Assembly: GCA_014898415.1 (NCBI GenBank)
Contig: RCTD01000012.1
Location: forward strand, 1,054,001-1,118,000
Source: Stromatinia cepivora
Lineage: Eukaryota > Ascomycota > Leotiomycetes > Helotiales > Sclerotiniaceae
Direction of reading: 5' to 3'
Length of the DNA: 64,000 bases
Both the position numbers and the translations under genes were made by a program. A model generated the notes under the pieces. The model was not told the DNA's origin, searched no databases, and saw only the letters and a program-made list of their open reading frames with translations. Each line of letters begins with the position of its first letter. The stretch's first letter is position 1. Positions 10,501 through 21,745 of this stretch are shown one piece after another.

Positions 10501-12686
10501 GCTTCTCTTCCTGCTTCGCGGTTTTCTTTACGGAGAATGCAGCACAGGATGGTCCAGGCTCATTACAGCTACTACAAGCACCAAGACGTGGGGCGAGGGG
10601 ATCCTTCTTGGCGGCTAGGCCGATACAGCGTCGACACTGCATAACGAAATGTTCGTGGCCAACCTTGGTTACCATATGTTCCCGACCTGCTCGATATCCT
10701 AGGCAAAGTTTATGTATCGAAGAAGAGCATCCTTGACAGTAAACAAGATCACTTCTTCCTTTATTGGAATTCTTGCCTGTTCCACCGCAAACATCGCAGT
10801 CTTGATCATGAATTAAACCGAAGGGAGAATTCACGGATACCGGCTGGTATATTTCTCGTATGCTGATGACTTTAGGTGTGCTCTTTCCAGCTACTTCATC
10901 GGCATAAATTTCTTCATCAACGTCTCTTTCCTTCATGCTTTTGCCAGTTTTGTTTCCACGTCCAGATATGCGAGACGGACGCTCTCGTGACCACTCAGAA
11001 CTGTCATCAGACCGATTGCCTCGAGCTTGTGTTCGTCCACGTTTGTTGGGCTTTGAAGGAGCTGTACGAGCGTTGCTTGCGCGTCGTCTCTTTGGTTTAG
11101 CATAGGCTATGTCGCTACCTTCAGACTCGACTTGCAAATCACCAGCAAGCTCGTCTTCATCTTCTTCCACGTAGCTAGCGAGCGTATTTGCTTTCCTTGG
11201 AGCAGCAGATCTTGTTGCTGCACGTCCTGATCTTCGAGGCCGATCACCATTTGAACGAACAGTTCCCGATTGGGGGTCATTGACATCCTCGTCATCGTCA
11301 TCGTTATCGAAGATGGGTCGTGAAGGCTGCCGACTACCAAACCGAGTGCTTCGGCGTGCTTTTTCAATCTCAATAGTTGACATGTTGTTTACAAGACGTC
11401 GCTTCTTCTTTCCATTTTTTGTGGAACGGTCATCGTCAGAGCTTAGCTGAACATTGCTGATATCAACAAAGTTGTTGTTCGTCGGCTGTCGGCGAGGCCG
11501 TTTGCCAGCCCTGGAAGACATGCTCCGACTAGAATTTGATGGATTGTCAACCACAATTGAGTCCGAGTCTCTGTTGTTAAAAATATCCAATGCGTTGTTA
11601 CCGTTTGGAAGATGCAATAGCCTATTGAACGTGATCTGTAGTTTGCTTAAGTTAGAGATTCACTCTTCAAAGTAGTAATCTATGATGCGAAAACGTAAAG
11701 AGATGATATAAATTTAGTAAAGTGACAGAAGGAAGTATTCGTCAATATACATACGCGCAGTTTACTGCCGTCAACAAGGGAAGGAACTGATGGCTCCATG
11801 ACTACTAGAATGAGGAGGACTGAGATTTGGGTCAAGTAGGATGTGAGGAGGGGTGGGCAAGTGTCTGAGTGGACCGAGGTTGGTCTCTGGAAGGGTTTGG
11901 TCTTGGCAAGTTGGAGCTCAAAGACGATACGTCAGGTATGGCAGCAGACTCTTAACAACAAGGACTACCTTGTAATTTTTGCTGAGATATTGACCGTAAT
12001 AAGTAAGAGTGAATTCTTCAAACTCGCCGAGCTCCGTACCAAAATCAAAGTTAAACTCAACAATATAGAAGGCTGTAAGACAAGTAGAAAGGAAGCTAAG
12101 TAGCAAGAGTGGTAGCAAATATCAGCCCGCGTAAAGTTAGTCTTCTTTTAGAGGACGATCAAGCGCTCCATAGATGGACAGTCAATTTGAGGGCAAGAAT
12201 TGCACATGCTGAATACTTTGAGAGCTGCTTCAAGTACAACAGGGTGCATTACAGAAAAATCTCACTTACATTCTCTTCTCGCTCGTCTCCGTACTCAACT
12301 TTGTACAAAGTCTCGCCATCAGAACCAGTTAACTCTTCCAATACCGCATTTACTGTGTCATCCTCCTGATATGGCACATATTCTTCAGGGTTCTTAGGCC
12401 CCGGGACCATGACGACGATAGTGTTATCTGCATCTGCATCTGCCTCTTCATCTTCGTCTTCATCTGCCTCTTCAGGTTCGTCTTCATCTTCGTCAACTTG
12501 ATCATTTCCGTCATCATCTGCGTCCTCATCCATATTGCCGTTTGCTTCTCCATCTCGATGCGCCAAAACAGACTCGGGCTTTCGGTTGAGTTTTGTGACT
12601 GGTGTATCGAGGTTTTGAGCATTCAGTGACTCGCCTGGATCGCTTTCCGACTCATTGCTATCAGCAACACGGCCGAGTTGAGCCAT
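7544..12686 (-). CDS. mit1: Mit1/CHD-type chromatin remodelling ATPase with PHD finger and SNF2 helicase
   Basis: Inferred exons on the minus strand are 12270-12686, 9521-11635, 7851-9473 and 7544-7795, giving about 1,468 residues. The N-terminus is Asp/Glu-rich and ends in a chromo-like strand (ETLYKVEYGDEREEN) that continues in frame into ITFNRLLHLPNG. Next come a PHD finger (CDVCGG...C..C...HKLCL...C..C), a second Cys-rich block, and a chromo-like segment (YLVKWDDKSYFQCSW). The SNF2 ATPase follows: DEMGLGKT (motif I), DEGQRLKN (II), LSGTPLQNN (III), and SRAHRIGQ (VI) after GGVGINLATADTVI. In fission yeast Mit1 is the remodeller of the SHREC heterochromatin complex; orthology here is inferred from architecture. 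The 634-bp first intron is long for this genome and contains an alternative start. The 3' end may be frameshifted (see 7369-7543). Confidence 0.88.
11755..11799 (-). other. Possible alternative first coding exon of the Mit1-like gene
   Basis: Inside the 634-bp intron an ATG opens a 15-codon frame (MEPSVPSLVDGSKLR) ending at a strong GTATGT donor in phase 0. It would splice to the same acceptor (exon start 11635) as the upstream exon, giving about 1,344 residues without the acidic/chromo-like N-terminus. Confidence 0.45.
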
Positions 12687-13210
12687 ATTGCTGGTAGGAC
12701 TGTAGGACTGTAGGACTCGTTTGTTTGATTAAAATGGATCGTCGCACTCTTGAGTTTTGATTTTACAAGTACCTGAATTAAGATATTAGCATATAAAAGA
12801 TCACATAACTGAGTTTCATACTTATTATTAGAAGAAGTGAATAGAATATTGTGTGATCAAAGATTACTTGCGACTTTATTTCGAAAAATCCTTGTGAATT
12901 TTGGTACCCTTTAACCAAGTGTTGACGCGGTATGATCTAGTAACAAAGTTCGTTGATGGTGCAGAAAATAAAAGAAACACGGCTAATTCACAAAAAAAAA
13001 GAAATTTGCGTGAAAAAGAAAAGAAAAAATCAAGGTGCCTACGATCTAAAACATTTACTGAAGTTGATGAATCTTAAATTCGCGATGCAGTCAAATTGGT
13101 GAATTTGACAAACGCGTCCATGAACACCAAGGATTAATTCCCCGAGGTCGGTCTCGGTGATACTATATTCCGACTAGTAAAAACTCAATTTTCATCTTCG
13201 ATCAATATTG
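12687..13210. promoter_or_regulatory. Shared divergent promoter region, Mit1-like / MRM1
   Basis: About 520 bp separate the two start codons, which point away from each other. The stretch includes A-rich tracts near 12992-13030 on the plus strand. No specific factor site was recognised. Confidence 0.55.
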
Positions 13211-15187
13211 ATGTGTGAAAAATCTCATAATGGCACTATCAATGCAATGAGTACAATCCTTTTGAAAGGAGCGAAAGCTTCGAAAAGAGTCAGTTTCATT
13301 CTTCAACCTCTATATTCATCTTCTTGCTCTGTAAGATATGCTTCTATCAATTCTGGAATAAACCGTGGGCTTCGGAAGTCTAAAGGAGTTGGGTTTAGAG
13401 GGAAGGACAAAGGTCGCCCTAGTCGAGAGAATGATGGTGCTGCTCGAGGATTTCAGATTCCTAGATCAGATTCATATCCGAGAGCACGGCATGATAGGGG
13501 CTCTGTGGATGATCTAGGGAGCAAGAACAAGTCTATGCATACACGATTCAGAGGGAATGGCCGCGATGATGAATCGAAGCCAAAATATAAGACACCTTCT
13601 GCTTTTGAAGACCGTCAGGATAGAGAAAACCACCGGGAGGGGAAGTACGAAAATTCTAAGTGGCTTGGAGCCAGGGATTCCTATGGGAAAGAATCTTTTG
13701 ACACGTACAAGGAGCCTCGAAGCAGCAAGCCTGGTTACGAAAAGAAATCATATGGTTCTTATGGGTCTGGAGAGGAGACAGCTGGTTACCAAAAGAGATC
13801 CGCCAGCAGATCTCACGAATTTCCAGAGAAACGCCGTTCTGATGAGAAGGATTCTTTTAACAAGTCATTCGGGTTACCCCGTGATATCCGGAAGCATGAG
13901 CAGAAATCTTACTCAAACTTCGAAGAGGTAAAGAAGATATCCGGAATAGGATATGAAGGCGTCAGGAAGTGGGGTAAGGGTTTTACGTACCCTTCAAAAT
14001 ATCCTACACGCGAGGAACGACTAGCAGTCAAATCAGCTAGATCTGGATCATCATCAGAATCTCCTCGCTCATCTCCTCGGTCAGAACCTAGCTCAGAATC
14101 TTATTCCTCTGAATTTTCGCCGCCCAAAACCAGTTCCTCCTTCGCCAAAAAGATGCCAATTGCCATACCATACACCACATCAGCCTCGGAATTCCTGTAC
14201 GGCACCTCAGTTGTCGAAGCTGCCCTGAACACATGGCGAAGAAAGAGCAGAAAGCTCTACAAACTCTATATTCACAAGGGCGAAGACCGACATAACGGAG
14301 ACCGAGACGGAGTTCTAGCAAGATTAGCCCAGAGGAAAGGAGTTGAGGTAGCCATAGTAAAAGGACACGATTGGCTACGAACCCTCGACAAAATGAGTCA
14401 AGGTCGTCCACACAACGGATACATTCTCGAAGCATCCCCCCTTCCCCGTCTACCCGTTATAAGTCTCGGCTCGATAATCGACCAAGACGACAGTTTCGCC
14501 ATCAAACTCACACCCGACCACCAATCCCGCGAAGAACTTGAGGTCAACGGCAACGACACCATAATCAAAGTTCCCAAAGATTCCACTGGTCGCAAACCCC
14601 TTATTCTCTTCTTAGACAGCATAGAAGATCCGCAAAATCTGGGCGCCATCCTGCGTACAGCACTTTTCATGGGCGTAACAGCCGTCGCAATATCCACCCG
14701 CAACAGCGCCTCCTTCACCCCCATCGTCTTCAAAGCCTCCGCCGGCGCCGCCGAAACCATCGAGATATTCTCCGTCAACAAACCCGGAGGCTTCATCAAA
14801 GACTCCCAAGCTTCTGGCTGGAAAATCTACGCAGCAGTCGCACCACCTGCTCCTCGAAAAGCAGATTCGAGATACATGTGGCCCGCAACTTCTCAAGAAT
14901 TCGTCTGGTCCCACAAACTCCAAGATCCATTACAAGAAGATCCTTGTATATTAATGGTTGGAGGCGAAGGCGAAGGTTTGCGCAAAAGCTTGAGAGATCA
15001 TGCTGATGTGCAAATTTCAATCAAGGGTGCAGGTATGCGAGGTAAACTCGATAGTTTAAATGTTAGTGTAGCAACTGGCATGTTATGTGATGCTTTTATG
15101 AGACAGACGACAAGAAAGACTGTTGAGGAAGCAGTTAAGGAAGTTGAGGTGGAAACAGAAAAACTCAATGAGAATCAGGTTTTCTGA
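13211..15187 (+). CDS. MRM1: Mitochondrial rRNA 2'-O-ribose (guanosine) methyltransferase, SpoU family
   Basis: A single uninterrupted exon of about 658 codons. Two in-frame ATGs, 13211 and 13247, are possible; the second gives MSTILLKGAKASKRVSFILQ, a better mitochondrial presequence (basic, hydroxylated, no acids). Residues of about 50-290 are a long disordered R/S/G/K-rich stretch, common in fungal MRM1. The C-terminal part has a SpoU substrate-binding domain (ASEFLYGTSVVEAAL) and the knotted catalytic domain: motif 1 DSIEDPQNLGAILRTA, motif 2 LMVGGEGEGLR, motif 3 KLDSLNVSVATGML. MRM1 methylates a guanosine in the peptidyl-transferase region of large mitochondrial rRNA using SAM. It diverges from the remodeller gene and converges on arp1. 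Family assignment is strong; the start choice is open. Confidence 0.93.
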   Translation: MCEKSHNGTINAMSTILLKGAKASKRVSFILQPLYSSSCSVRYASINSGINRGLRKSKGVGFRGKDKGRPSRENDGAARGFQIPRSDSYPRARHDRGSVDDLGSKNKSMHTRFRGNGRDDESKPKYKTPSAFEDRQDRENHREGKYENSKWLGARDSYGKESFDTYKEPRSSKPGYEKKSYGSYGSGEETAGYQKRSASRSHEFPEKRRSDEKDSFNKSFGLPRDIRKHEQKSYSNFEEVKKISGIGYEGVRKWGKGFTYPSKYPTREERLAVKSARSGSSSESPRSSPRSEPSSESYSSEFSPPKTSSSFAKKMPIAIPYTTSASEFLYGTSVVEAALNTWRRKSRKLYKLYIHKGEDRHNGDRDGVLARLAQRKGVEVAIVKGHDWLRTLDKMSQGRPHNGYILEASPLPRLPVISLGSIIDQDDSFAIKLTPDHQSREELEVNGNDTIIKVPKDSTGRKPLILFLDSIEDPQNLGAILRTALFMGVTAVAISTRNSASFTPIVFKASAGAAETIEIFSVNKPGGFIKDSQASGWKIYAAVAPPAPRKADSRYMWPATSQEFVWSHKLQDPLQEDPCILMVGGEGEGLRKSLRDHADVQISIKGAGMRGKLDSLNVSVATGMLCDAFMRQTTRKTVEEAVKEVEVETEKLNENQVF

Positions 15188-15668
15188 TATGTATGATATG
15201 AACTCGCAACTAGTATAGGAATCTAAAACTTAACAGCTAGATCGAGTAATTTGAATGTCTAGATACCCCTAAACAATAATTGGTGCTGAATACGTCTTCA
15301 AATGATCACACTATCACATGCCACATAATAAATAACGCGAAACAAAACATATTAGCTCAGAAATGGGTATCTTGAATTTAGTTATTCTTTTTTCATAGCA
15401 TAGCTGTACATCCATAAATATATGCAGAGAGCATAAAAAGCATTCCAAGCTCCTGACCTGCCAACCAAATAGCCTGCGCCGCCAAATGCAGGGTAGGCCA
15501 TATGCAGATTAAACCGTGCTAAAGTTGAATATGTGGGAGAAGAGAATGCTGCGTGGAGTCTTGGACTCACAAGATGGATAGTTTGGCTCGAGTATTATTT
15601 GGATACAGAAAATGGATGGCTGGTGGATGGGGACGTGGATTGCCAAAACCGTTAGATTCAGGAGTTGA
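15188..15668. other. Convergent 3' intergenic region, MRM1 / arp1
   Basis: About 480 bp between two stop codons facing each other. It probably holds both 3' UTRs and polyadenylation signals. No further gene seen. Confidence 0.6.
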
Positions 15669-17008
15669 TTATGTAAATTTCGTATGAATGATATCGGGAT
15701 TCTCGTGCCAGTCGTCAATGCTCACCCACATCTGCAACATGAGTTAGCAATCTTCTCCAAGGAAATTCACGATTTAGAGCATACCTTTCTAAATGTACTC
15801 AGGCCAGCCAAGATACTACCACCAATCCAGGTTGAGTATTTTCTCTCTGGTGGAGCAAAGATCTTGATTCTCATATCCTTCACTGCCAATCTTTGCACTT
15901 CATGTAGTAATCTGTCTCCAAAACCCTTCGTTAAAGTACTTCCACCAGACAAAACAATATTGCCAAATAGGGACTTTCTGAGGTCCAGATCTGTGCGATT
16001 AATTGCGTCCACCACAATTTGATGGATACCTGGGTACTCCAACCCAATAATTTCGGGATCGAATAGAATTTCGGGTGCCCTGAATCGTTCTGCTCCAATC
16101 TGTGACATCGTCAGCCTTGCTACTGTGAATCAATCCCTTGTTCCTTACCTTGATCTTATTGCCATCCGGTAATGCGTATTCCACAACTTTTCCATCCCCT
16201 AACTTGGCACCCGACCAGTCCTTTTCTTCTTTTTTTGGATCCCCCGCCACATAGCTTACTTTCTCCTTGATCATCCTCACGACTTCTTTTTCTGCGCTGG
16301 TATGAAAAACGTATCCAGCCTTCCGTAATAAAGTTTGCATATATTCTGTAACATCTCGTCCAGCCACATCTATCCTTCGTATTGAACTCGGCATGGCGAA
16401 GCCTTCGTATACTGGAACTGCATGTGAAACTCCATCACCGGCATCGAGTACTATTCCAGTCGTACGCCCTGATGCGTATAGCGAAAGAACAGCTTGAATT
16501 GATGTGTATAGAGCGGGGACGTTGAAGGTTTCGAATAAAATTTGTGCAGCTGTATCTCGATTACTTCGAGGATTGAGAGGTGGTTCTGTTAATAAAACAG
16601 GATGCTGCATAAATAATATCAGCCATCTGCGATATTACTAGACTTGCCAGACAAGAAGAAATAGCAAACACCTCCACCTTAGATTTGGACCTAAGAACTC
16701 ACCTCTTCGCTCAAGGTCTTAAGGCCTTCTCCATAAACGTATTCCCATATCCTCTCCATATCATCCCAATCCGTGACTATGCCATGTTCCAGTGGGTATT
16801 TAATCTTTAAAAGTCCTCTTAATTCTTGCGCTCGTTGTCCAATAAACACATCTCCTTCCAACGCACCTGCCAGCACTCGCAAATGTTTCGGTCTTCCAAC
16901 AAATGAAGGAAAATAACATTTCGGTAGATCTTCACCGGCAAACCCAGCTCGAATTGTACCGGAACCATTATCTAGCACTATAGGAGCATTGTGAAGTGAG
17001 TCCGCCAT
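15669..17008 (-). CDS. arp1: Actin-related protein 1 (centractin), dynactin subunit
   Basis: Inferred exons 16703-17008, 16149-16604, 15785-16099 and 15669-15731 encode 379 residues, the usual Arp1 size. Introns start GTGAGT, GTAAGG and GTATGC. The start [17 protein letters not shown] matches the Arp1 N-terminus; frame sequence upstream of it has no ATG. Actin-fold nucleotide motifs are visible: [15 protein letters not shown] (phosphate 1), [12 protein letters not shown] (phosphate 2) and [14 protein letters not shown] (adenosine). The tail [19 protein letters not shown] is typical of centractin. Arp1 forms the short filament of dynactin, which links dynein to cargo. Neurospora ro-4 is the known orthologue and is needed for nuclear distribution in hyphae. 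Very secure. Confidence 0.96.
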
Positions 17009-17336
17009 ATTGATTGGGAGGGATGGCGGGATGGGATGGAGAAAAAATCCTGCAGACAACCTCGAATGTGGTTCTACGGTGCTAGATATTTGATTAAGGT
17101 ATTAATTTTCGAACTTTGAAATGGCGGAAAGTAAGCGGAGGTGGTGGTTATGGTGGTAAATTTGCTACTGCTGTATGGAGCATTGTCGCGTTGGACGCGA
17201 GCGCCAAGAAATCTTGACAGGGGTAAGCTGTTACTTCAGACTTACTTCGTTAACTTAATCTCAATCATGAATCCAACCTCACTTCATATATACAATCCAG
17301 ATCACGCTTATTTATGATAATACTCTGTTGTATATG
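17009..17336. promoter_or_regulatory. Upstream region of arp1
   Basis: A short intergenic stretch between the arp1 start and the 3' end of a minus-strand pseudogene. No specific motif recognised. Confidence 0.45.
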
Positions 17337-18934
17337 TCAAATTAAAATATTAAGGATTTTGATGACTTCAGATTTCTGGCGAAGTCTATCTAGCCCAGGA
17401 CGATGAGCTCCTTGACGACATCCTTCTTGTTGAAGGTATTCAATGGACCTCTTCATACGCTCATAGTAACCCTTATCCAATGATAAATCTTTTCCCCTCA
17501 CTCTTTGAAGTAGTGCCTTCAAGAAATCGTCTCCCAGAGGATCGAAATCCCTTTTGCAATAGAATGTGCTTTTACCCTCCCAATCATAGAGTGGACCTAG
17601 GCCTTCCATCTTTGTGTACGAACACTCCCCCAGAAAGAGCGTTTCAATAGCAGGGAATAACCCTCCCAGCTTCTACCGAGTTTCTTAATGTCATCGATGA
17701 ATCCGTGCATTTTTCTGCCAAGCAAGTCGGTGGTGGACCAGATCCATCTTTGACGAAAACTTTGAGCCTACGCTCAACAGCAGCATGATTATTTTCAATT
17801 TTTGCGTGTAGATCATCGTATTCCTGTTTTACATGGGATTTCCCACTTCTGGCACCCAAGATGAGAACAGCTCATATGATTGCAGAAAATATCCGAAGTG
17901 ACCAATAGTTTCAATCTCTTCGTGAAGCATGGCCGTGGCATCGACCGGTCTGAAAGTCGAGTCCTCCTCTTTGGCAGCTTTATCAATTTGGGGAAATAGA
18001 AGGTCAGCAGCTTCGTCGAACTCTTTGGTTCTTTTACGACCGGTAGGGTTTTTATACACTCAGCATATGAATATGGACATAATCAGCCAATATCCTGTGC
18101 AGCGGATGGTCCATCTACCCAGCTCACTAACAGGTCTCGAGATCGTGACAAGTGTGATATGAGCCCGTTATAGTCTACCTTGAAATGCTGCCGTTGGCCA
18201 TCCACGCGGGAAAGATGTACTGCAGGCCTAAAATCGGGATCTTCATTCTTCATCCGGAGACAAAGTTTGTGTACGAGCTTGTCACAAGCACCACAACTGG
18301 GTTTGATGGTACTCATTGTTATCTCGTAGTTATTGATTCATGTAGGGTGTTTCACATAGATAGAGGGCAAGCTCAATTTGCTCAAAAGCGATTGGAGGTC
18401 CTTGTGACACTCGCGAAAGCTGCTCAATATCTATAAAATATTTTTGGGTTCCTAAAAAATCGGTTCTAATGAAAGTTTACGATAACGTCGTTCATAAATA
18501 TCCTCTTGTTCTTCATCAATCCAGGCACACATGGATTTCTCATAGTAATCTCTTTGACGCAGAGTTCAGATTGATGAGTTTGAGAGGACCACCCGAAATT
18601 CTTCCCAGCGATGACCAGAGTGTGCAACAAGGCAGCATCTACACATATGGCCAATCATACGCTAACTGATAATGAACTTATAGAGGTCGGAAATGTGAGA
18701 TTTTATATTAAACTCCTCGTTTTTAAGGAGCGATTCTTCGGCTTTGACTGAGGCAGTTGCGGCATCTTCTCCAAGCTTGACGCGCTCGATACCTGCAACA
18801 TGATCAAGGTTTTCAAGCTTAATCGCTTTTCCTGAACTTGCCTCCAAAGTCTCATCATCAAGTTTGGCATTTTTCCTCTTGACAGGTGAGCTGACTGATA
18901 TCTCACTCTGTTTGATTTGCGGGGGATTTGTCAA
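17337..18934 (-). pseudogene. Decayed unknown protein gene with in-frame stops and frameshifts
   Basis: Starting at the ATG at 18934 the minus strand reads MTNPPQIKQSEISVSSPVKR and stays open for 90 codons. Beyond it, protein-like segments continue to 17337 but are broken. From about 18.63 to 18.08 kb one frame carries blocks such as RDYYEKSMCAWIDEEQED and PSCGACDKLVHKLCLRMK separated by TGA and TAG stops, most explainable by single C-to-T changes (CGA or CAG). Later blocks (TKEFDEAADLLFPQIDKAAK; EYDDLHAKIENNHAAVERR; GLGPLYDWEGKSTFYCKRDF) lie in other frames. No family was recognised. Some breaks could be undetected introns, but none of the stops I checked is removed by a good splice pair. 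Confidence 0.6.
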
Positions 18935-19666
18935 AGTGGAAGTGGGAGTGGAAGCTTAGGGGCAGACCACCTGCAAACCCGGCCCGCGTGAATTATGAAG
19001 TCACATCATCTCAATTTGTCGATCCTATAGGCAAATCTCGGGGGTGATCAATATCGTCATATATTGAATATAAAAAGCAGACTCTGAAATCCCATTTTCG
19101 GCATTGATAGACAGAATTATCTGGTGAACACAATATGTTTCCAATACGTGGCCTTTTCGCAGGCGAACTTTTTACAGAGTGTCAAACATTTCCGATAATC
19201 TATACCATCCTGGTTTAATAATTCGTTGCATAAACTAGCCTCCCTTACTTCCCTGTATCAGTCTTTCGAAAGTTCGACGGCGCAGTACCAAAGTGATAAT
19301 AAGGAAACGAGTTGATATAATGATAATAAGGAAACGTATTACTAGATCTTGCCGTCATACGGTTCGCCATATAGTAGATCACTGCCAATTCAGTATTATT
19401 GCTTTTATTATTTACTTTATTATTCGCTTTTAATTCTTTTTTTTTTTCATTCTTTTTTAACTTTTTTTATTATTTCGATTGTTTTTTGAAATTATATTAA
19501 ATATTAAATTAATTCTTGTGATATTTTATAATAATTGAATAATAATATATTAATTAATTATATTTCATAAAATAAAATCAAAATTCTCAATTAATTATTA
19601 TATCAAGAAAAAACTATTATATAAAATATTAAAATCTTTTAAATAATTTTCTAAAAGTTCTCAAAT
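18935..19666. other. Intergenic, becoming AT-rich
   Basis: No gene seen. From about 19390 base composition shifts sharply to A+T, with T-runs near 19438. Confidence 0.55.
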
Positions 19667-19731
19667 TATTCTTATTATTCTTATTATTCTTATTATTCTT
19701 ATTATTCTTATTATTCTTATTATTCTTATTG
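19667..19731. repeat. 9-bp tandem repeat (ATTCTTATT)n
   Basis: About seven near-perfect head-to-tail copies of ATTCTTATT. Confidence 0.85.
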
Positions 19732-19767
19732 TTATAATTTATATATATTAAAAGATTTATATTATAA

Positions 19768-20030
19768 ATTAAAAGATTTAAAAGATTTAAAAGATTTAAA
19801 AGATTTAAAAGATTTAAAAGATTTAAAAGATTTAAAAGATTTAAAAGATTTAAAAGATTTAAAAGATTTAAAAGATTTAAAAGATTTAAAAGATTTAAAA
19901 GATTTAAAAGATTTAAAAGATTTAAAAGATTTAAAAGATTTAAAAGATTTAAAAGATTTAAAAGATTTAAAAGATTTAAAAGATTTAAAAGATTTAAAAG
20001 ATTTAAAAGATTTAAAAGATTTAAAAGATT
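19768..20030. repeat. 9-bp satellite (AAAAGATTT)n
   Basis: About 29 almost perfect head-to-tail copies of AAAAGATTT. Confidence 0.95.
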
Positions 20031-20037
20031 TTTTTAT

Positions 20038-20097
20038 ATTAAAGTTTCATTAAAGTTTTATTAAAGTTTTATTAAAGTTTTATTAAAGTTTTATTAA
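20038..20097. repeat. 11-bp tandem repeat (TTAAAGTTTTA)n
   Basis: Five near-perfect copies of an 11-bp TTAAAGTTTTA unit directly follow the 9-bp satellite. Confidence 0.85.
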
Positions 20098-20488
20098 ATG
20101 ATTTATTAATATCATGATATATTTGATTAAATAATTCAAAATTATAAAATCTATAAAAACTATGAAAATTATGAAAACTGTGAAAGTTATAGAAGTTACA
20201 TGGCCGACCGTACCGTCACATGTGCCGCAACCTTTAACAGAGCTCAACTCGGCCCAGGGGTTTTTTCACAGTCAGTATCACCTCAAACTCTTTTCCTTGA
20301 TGGTTCGGGATTTAAATAGTAAGTGACATGAGAGTGCAAGAGCGTGCGTTATGTATAAATAGATACGCTATGCTTGTGTATATAATCGGTGGACGCTAGT
20401 TGGGGAGTATGTTAATTTTTATGTGTAAAGCTACAGATAATTACTCCACGACGCAGCCGTAGCCGTACATGGTAATAGTGATTTCAAA

Positions 20489-21511
20489 TCAAACAAACCT
20501 CAATACAGTAGGATAGCCCAATTTGTCTTGAAATTCACGCTGTGCATCATCCCAGACTTTGTTGCGATCTTTTTCCCAAGCTTCTTGTTGGAATTCATCC
20601 GGCCAACCATAGGTGCCTTCAAGGGTATGCTTGATTTTGCGTCGCTATAGGAGCAGTGACGGTGTTAGCTATGCGCCTACTACTTACACCATTTACATGA
20701 TCGTGGCTCATTGAGTCGGATCTATCACTTACCAACCATTCTTCCTCAAAAGATATAGATTCTCCCCAGGCCTGGGAATTCCCTACTGGAATCACATCCA
20801 GAGCTTTAATCTTATTCAGCTGCATGCGAAGAAAAGTCGGAGCGTGTCTGGGCCAAAAGTTTCGGTAGAAGAATGGGTCTCCAGGAACTTCAAGTGGTGT
20901 GCCTAGCGGATTCATGAAATCTGGTGATTCATCACCATCGGCAACTCGAATCGTATCTAAGTTTTGCTGTTAATTAGTACTTGGCAACACAGTATTGTCA
21001 CCATCAGCTATAAACTCCACTTACTCTCTATTGTGTCAAGAAATATAGAACTCGAATCTCTATCTCCAGCAGCTAATAGTACATCGTGTGGCAGTACCGA
21101 GCCCGGTCCGCCATGGGTCATTTCACTGATGGGAGCAATGCGACTACCGCGCAAGCCACCGTCATCAGTAACACGGAAGAGAGAGTTTGTGGCAAAAAGA
21201 CTTATACGACAATGTGATGTGCTTATCAGGGATGGCAAGCGCCGGATTAACGACCTAGCCGCGTCGGCGACATTCAACTCATCGCAGAGAGTTTCATTCA
21301 AAGAATGACCGCCTTCTGGAGGCCATAAAACATCAGTTTCAGGAACACCGGCAAGTTTGACAACATTTCGAACAATTTCATTCATAAGCTTGACTATTTT
21401 ATCCTCATTGTCTCGGGTTCTACGGTTGTAAAGTGGGAGCCAAGTTGTTTCCGGATCGTAGCCGTCGGGTACTGGGACGCCACAATCCTCACAGAACCTG
21501 AGATTTTCCAT
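20489..21511 (-). CDS. Three-exon hypothetical protein (288 aa)
   Basis: Inferred exons 21025-21511, 20733-20956 and 20489-20644 total 867 nt with matching phases. Donors are GTAAGTGG and GTAAGTGA; acceptors are CTTAG and CTATAG. The protein begins MENLRFCEDCGVPVPDGYDP, with a Cys pair that could be half a zinc site, then a helical middle (DNEDKIVKLMNEIVRNVVKLAG). The middle exon contains NFWPRHAPTFLRMQLNKIKAL, and the end is charged (EGTYGWPDEFQQEAWEKDRN). No signal peptide or membrane span was seen, and no family recognised. The clean splice joins argue for a working gene. It sits between AT satellites and a copia insertion whose LTR lies about 235 bp upstream of its start codon. Confidence 0.78.
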
Positions 21512-21745
21512 GGATGATGGTGATCGATGGGTGCCTTCAATTGGCTAGTAAGGCCATGCTCTGTCAGAGGTTGGTGTAATTGGAGAGGTGCGCAAATATA
21601 AGTATGAAATTGTAATTGCCAGTAGGCAATTCAGAACAATAGATAGACTAGTAGGATATTGTCTACCTCCGACCCGTAATATGAAGACCATTTTTCGGAA
21701 CAAATTTATGAAAAGAAGACTGCAAAGAAATGCAAAAAGAGGGGG

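Noticed and set aside
12109..12369. Plus-strand frame opposite the remodeller's first exon
   Set aside because: Antisense to a well-supported exon with a matching donor; no domain.
14088..14923. Minus-strand frames inside MRM1
   Set aside because: Shadows of a clearly coding plus-strand SpoU gene.
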